7,495 bases of DNA from an uncultured Clostridia bacterium (GTDB lineage: Bacteria > Bacillota > Clostridia > Christensenellales > UBA1242). Of the stretch, positions 5,439 to 7,495 are shown one piece after another. Position 1 is the stretch's first letter; the number at the start of each line of letters is the position of its first letter. The stretch is taken from NCBI GenBank assembly GCA_946487985.1, contig CAMLUY010000048.1:1-7495 (forward strand), written 5' to 3'. Below the pieces are notes generated by a model that did no database searches, was not told the DNA's origin, and saw only the letters and a list, made by a program, of their open reading frames with translations. Position numbers and translations under genes: made by a program.

Positions 5439-5467
5439 TTTATTGCCAGCGTTTATACCATATATAC
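5439..5467 (-). promoter_or_regulatory. Sigma-F/sigma-G-like promoter of the SpoIIQ-like gene
   Basis: On the minus strand GTATA (5467-5463) is followed after 15 bp by GGCAATAAA (5447-5439). This matches the forespore pattern GYATA, 15-16 bp, GGnnAnA. The predicted start lies near 5433, at the edge of the AGGAGGT ribosome binding site (5432-5426). No comparable TTGACA/TATAAT pair is seen here. Forespore expression is inferred. Confidence 0.55.
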
Positions 5468-5506
5468 ATTGAATTTTGTTTTTCATTTTGGCATTCGACA
5501 TATTTT

Positions 5507-5956
5507 TTAGTAGCCTGTCAATATCAGCGGATAGCCAAGAAGCCACTCCTCACCATTGAAAACAAGCTGGGCATTAATTTTTCTGCCGTCAACCAGTCTG
5601 AAATCGCCGTACGAAGCATTGTAGCCATAGTAACACTCATAACCGCCTACATCGCCCCCGCGAGTGAGATAAGACATCTGTTTCTTGAAGTAGTCAAGGT
5701 CGAAGCTTGAATGGTAGTAAAACACCAAGCCTTTTGCGTCTGCAAGATTGATTGCATCTGGCACGTTTTCAAATAGATAATAGTAGTCATTGCCATTTTT
5801 GATGAAATTCAAATTGTCATCAAGCGGATTTTCTGTCACAAGCACCATTTTTGTAAAGCCCTGAATTGGGATAAAACTGTCTTGTTTTTCAGCTGCAAAT
5901 CCAAGCATAAGAGCGGCAACAACAAAAAAGCCAATCATTCTTTTTACCATGTTCAT
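5507..5956 (-). CDS. Short exported protein of unknown function
   Basis: The 149-residue protein is not confidently recognised. Residues 1-22 (MNMVKRMIGFFVVAALMLGFAA) form a signal peptide with K5/R6 in the n-region. Cleavage after Ala21-Ala22 is plausible, and there is no lipobox Cys. The mature part (about 127 residues) is aromatic-rich, with YYYLF (58-62), VFYYHSSF (78-85), YECYYGYNASYGDFRLVDGRKINAQLVF (106-133) and the ending GYPLILTGY. The last section is vaguely reminiscent of the C-terminus of YwmB-type proteins, which are also found near spoIID/spoIIQ, but I would not name it so without a profile search. It lies 85 nt upstream of spoIIQ with no terminator between. There is no ribosome binding site, and the start region is inside a terminator-like hairpin (5930-5971). 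ATG codons at 5956 and 5950 are both possible. Confidence 0.7.
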   Translation of the reverse strand: MNMVKRMIGFFVVAALMLGFAAEKQDSFIPIQGFTKMVLVTENPLDDNLNFIKNGNDYYYLFENVPDAINLADAKGLVFYYHSSFDLDYFKKQMSYLTRGGDVGGYECYYGYNASYGDFRLVDGRKINAQLVFNGEEWLLGYPLILTGY

Positions 5957-5971
5957 GGTAAGATGATTGGC
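5924..5971 (-). terminator. Hairpin with U-tract overlapping the start of the exported-protein gene
   Basis: On the minus strand GCCAATCAT (5971-5963) pairs with ATGATTGGC (5938-5930). Inside it TACCATG (5960-5954) pairs with CATGGTA (5951-5945) around a 2-nt loop, with an internal loop of 2 and 6 nt. The outer stem is directly followed by six U residues (5929-5924). The shape is that of an intrinsic terminator, but it contains the start codons at 5956 and 5950 and runs into codons 10-11. It could end transcripts from the Pro-rich gene or act as an attenuator or start-codon mask. Confidence 0.6.
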
Positions 5972-6023
5972 AGATTTTTAAATAAATATAATCGTTTGTT
6001 GAGAGTTTTTTAATAAAAAAATG

Positions 6024-6668
6024 TCAAAGCAAAAAAATCAAGCACATGCAAATGATTCCACCCAAAAGGCACAGTCCACCACCCAAACTCATTAGTATTG
6101 TAGCAACATTTTTAGGCTTTTTGACTTCTCCGTTCTGTTTGGCCTTTTCTTTATTCTGTTTTTGGGCAAGTTTTTTCTGTTTTTCAGCAAGCTTTCTTTG
6201 TTGTTTTTCTTTTAGTTTTTGCTGTTTTTTATCTGTTTTATTCAAAGATTTTTGTTGCGGGTGAATATCTTTTTTTTCTTTGATTTGAGCAGGCTGCGCT
6301 TGCAACTGCTCTGCTTGTGTCGCTGGTTGGCTTGCCTGTTGTATTGATTTTTGTTCAGAAGTGTTTTGCAGATTTTGCGACTCCTGCGACTGAGCCGGCT
6401 GCGAAGCAGTTGCTTGCGGCTGAGGCTGCTGTGGTATATGATTTGCTGCAACGGTCATGGTTGGCGAAATTAGTTTTGTCTCTGTGACTGCCGTTGGCTG
6501 CCCATCAGCCTTCAAATTGTTTTGAGGCATGTCACTAGCGGCAGTTTGCTCTTGATTTTGAAACTGCGGACGTACTGGCGGTCGCACTGGTCGCACAGGC
6601 GGACGAACCGGTGGGCGCATCGGTGGTCGTGGTGGAATAGGTCGACGTGGCGGAATGTTGTTGTCCAT
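6024..6668 (-). CDS. Pro/Arg-rich, Gln/Lys-rich tail-anchored membrane protein
   Basis: From the ATG at 6668 this is 214 residues of strongly biased composition and no recognised family. Residues 5-35 are Pro/Arg repeats (IPPRRP, RPPVRP units). About 36-125 are Gln/Ala/Ser/Thr-rich and probably disordered. About 126-184 are a Lys/Gln-rich, likely helical or coiled-coil stretch (KQQKLKEKQQRKLAEKQ). The last 26 residues are a single hydrophobic helix (ILMSLGGGLCLLGGIICMCLIFLL) that ends the protein, so it should be tail-anchored with a basic cytoplasmic side. The Pro-rich N-terminus could bind partner proteins; that is inference. The start at 6668 is chosen because AAGGAG (minus strand, 6680-6675) lies 6 nt upstream; the in-frame ATG at 6686 has no ribosome binding site. 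It follows the surface-protein gene by about 60 nt. Confidence 0.7.
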   Translation of the reverse strand: MDNNIPPRRPIPPRPPMRPPVRPPVRPVRPPVRPQFQNQEQTAASDMPQNNLKADGQPTAVTETKLISPTMTVAANHIPQQPQPQATASQPAQSQESQNLQNTSEQKSIQQASQPATQAEQLQAQPAQIKEKKDIHPQQKSLNKTDKKQQKLKEKQQRKLAEKQKKLAQKQNKEKAKQNGEVKKPKNVATILMSLGGGLCLLGGIICMCLIFLL

Positions 6669-6701
6669 ATCACTCTCCTTTTTCATTTGCGTTCTATTAA
6701 A

Positions 6702-6733
6702 ATTATAATAAACAAATTATCAATTATTGTCAA
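6702..6733 (-). promoter_or_regulatory. Possible promoter of the Pro-rich gene, abnormal spacing
   Basis: On the minus strand perfect TTGACA (6733-6728) and perfect TATAAT (6707-6702) occur, but 20 bp apart instead of 16-18. The -35 overlaps the TGA stop of the gene upstream. It may be weak, activator-dependent or fortuitous. Confidence 0.35.
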
Positions 6734-7287
6734 ACGTTTTGGGAAGGATTGTAACCCCAAATATCCGTTGGCGATTGGTTTTCTGATAAAGATTCAAAGC
6801 AAATTGTCAAAATGTACTTTTTGTGGCCAGAAAAGACATTATCATCTGACACAATTACGTGTGAACAAAGGGAAGTGTCTGCATTTGCAGGCAACACGCC
6901 ATTGTAGTAGTAATATCCATCATCGGGGTTGAGCGTCCAGTTTATCGTCTGAACAATGTCCATGCCAATTACGACATTGTCGCCAGTGTAAACGTATGCC
7001 TTTGCGCGAAGATAGACGCCTTCCTCAGTTTCTGCATTCTTGATGCCAATTATTTGAGGGAGCCTTTCACCAGGTATATACGAGCCGTCAAACGTCATGG
7101 ATACAGCAGTTGACTGATTTTTTTCTATTGTTGTAGTTACAGTTTTCCCTAATACAAGGTCTGTGGTATAGGTATTTTCATATTTAAAAAACCAGCCAGA
7201 AGCGCCCAAATAAAGCGCTATGCCAAGAAGTATGACTAGCACAACGCAGGTAAAAATCCAACCAAAATTTGCCTTGTTGATTTTCAT
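6730..7287 (-). CDS. Membrane-anchored TasA/camelysin-like surface protein
   Basis: From the ATG at 7287 this is 185 residues. One N-terminal hydrophobic helix (about 10-32, WIFTCVVLVILLGIALYLGASGW) follows a basic start, and the remainder is an extracytoplasmic beta-rich domain. Features shared with TasA/camelysin-type (SipW-associated) proteins are a PGE turn (72-74), then IKNAETEEGVYLRAKAYV, then NWTLNPDDGYYYYNGVLPANADTSL (116-140). Those families form matrix fibres or sit on spore and cell surfaces. No clear cleavage site is visible, so it may stay anchored by its helix. A Cys pair (141 and 163) could form a disulfide. There is no good ribosome binding site; an in-frame TTG at 7305 adds six residues and is the alternative start. 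The family call is a pattern match, not a firm assignment. Confidence 0.6.
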   Translation of the reverse strand: MKINKANFGWIFTCVVLVILLGIALYLGASGWFFKYENTYTTDLVLGKTVTTTIEKNQSTAVSMTFDGSYIPGERLPQIIGIKNAETEEGVYLRAKAYVYTGDNVVIGMDIVQTINWTLNPDDGYYYYNGVLPANADTSLCSHVIVSDDNVFSGHKKYILTICFESLSENQSPTDIWGYNPSQNV

Positions 7288-7347
7288 ATTGTTATTTTTG
7301 GTCAAAATGCAAAGAAATATTCTTTATTGTTGGCATGACAACATAAT

Positions 7348-7494
7348 TTAAATAAAATCTCGCAGTTTATTGTTCTTTTGTTTGCTTTTTCGTCGTTTTG
7401 CGCGCTCAGCTCGAAAGCGGTCGATTTGATTTTGCTTAAATACCGCGCTTTCTTCGGCAAGGAGCTCTTTCTTGACCTGCCACTTATATTTTCT
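7348..7494 (-). CDS. C-terminal fragment of a basic protein, cut by the window edge
   Basis: An open frame enters from the right edge and ends at a TAA (7350-7348), giving 48 residues. It begins RKYKWQVKKELLAEESAVFK and continues with a very basic helical tail (RFRAERAKRRKSKQKNNKLRDFI). The GC content is higher than in the flanking intergenic DNA (7288-7347), which supports coding. The Lys/Arg-rich tail suggests nucleic-acid or membrane-surface contact, but the protein cannot be identified from this piece. It is on the same strand as the downstream surface-protein gene, about 60 nt away. No convincing terminator is seen between them. Confidence 0.55.
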   Translation of the reverse strand, partial: RKYKWQVKKELLAEESAVFKQNQIDRFRAERAKRRKSKQKNNKLRDFI

Positions 7495-7495
7495 G

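Noticed and set aside
6023..6028. TTGACA on the minus strand at the stop of the Pro-rich gene as a promoter for the gene at 5507-5956
   Set aside because: No -10 box is found 15-19 bp downstream. The hexamer contains the TGA stop codon, and the match may be chance in AT-rich DNA.
6522..6932. 136-codon plus-strand open frame across the Pro-rich gene
   Set aside because: Its Trp/Arg-rich translation is the mirror of the Pro/Arg codon repeats on the other strand. It crosses two minus-strand genes and the gap between them.
7328..7343. Short inverted repeat TGTTG...CAACA as a terminator after the right-edge gene
   Set aside because: Only 5 bp pair and no U-tract follows on either strand.
1..7495. 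CRISPR array, insertion sequence, tRNA or rRNA gene, riboswitch, defence or secretion system
   Set aside because: No repeat-spacer pattern, transposase motif, cloverleaf or conserved riboswitch core was seen on either strand. Leaders are too short for riboswitches. Most of the window is ordinary chromosomal genes.

Overview
The window is AT-rich, has Gram-positive style signals (TTGACA/TATAAT promoters, strong GGAGG ribosome binding sites, many hairpin plus U-tract terminators) and encodes a clear SpoIIID and a probable SpoIIQ. Together these point to a low-GC endospore-forming Bacillota lineage, most likely an anaerobic Clostridia relative. The DUF1858 redox-disulfide protein and class II aldolase fit that. 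Genus or species cannot be fixed from the sequence alone.

Layout, left to right. (1) 1-1232: a PRC-barrel protein on the minus strand, divergent from a small DUF1858 protein on the plus strand, which converges on HflX across a bidirectional terminator. (2) 1230-3060: HflX GTPase and, upstream of it on the same strand, a lipoprotein of unknown function. (3) 3061-4080: class II fructose-bisphosphate aldolase, divergent from the lipoprotein and ending in a bidirectional terminator. (4) 4081-7494: a run of seven minus-strand genes. In transcription order these are the tail of a basic protein cut by the window edge, a membrane-anchored TasA/camelysin-like surface protein, a Pro/Arg- and Gln/Lys-rich tail-anchored membrane protein, a short exported protein, an M23-domain SpoIIQ-like protein, an acyl carrier protein and SpoIIID.

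The clearest biological theme is sporulation. In known spore formers SpoIIQ (forespore, sigma-F) and SpoIIID (mother cell, sigma-E) often lie close together. Here they flank an acyl carrier protein gene that has its own strong promoter. The SpoIIQ-like gene is preceded by a sigma-F/G-like promoter, and SpoIIID by a promoter that fits both sigma-A and, loosely, sigma-E.

A second theme is initiation architecture. Two unrelated genes, DUF1858 and hflX, share an identical layout of consensus TTGACA, 16 bp, consensus TATAAT, 6 bp, ATG, with no ribosome binding site, which predicts leaderless mRNAs. Aldolase, acyl carrier protein and SpoIIQ instead have predicted leaders of only about 10-13 nt that begin at the Shine-Dalgarno sequence. 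I found no mobile element, CRISPR array, RNA gene or defence system. The most unusual single structure is a terminator-like hairpin over the start codon of the gene at 5507-5956.
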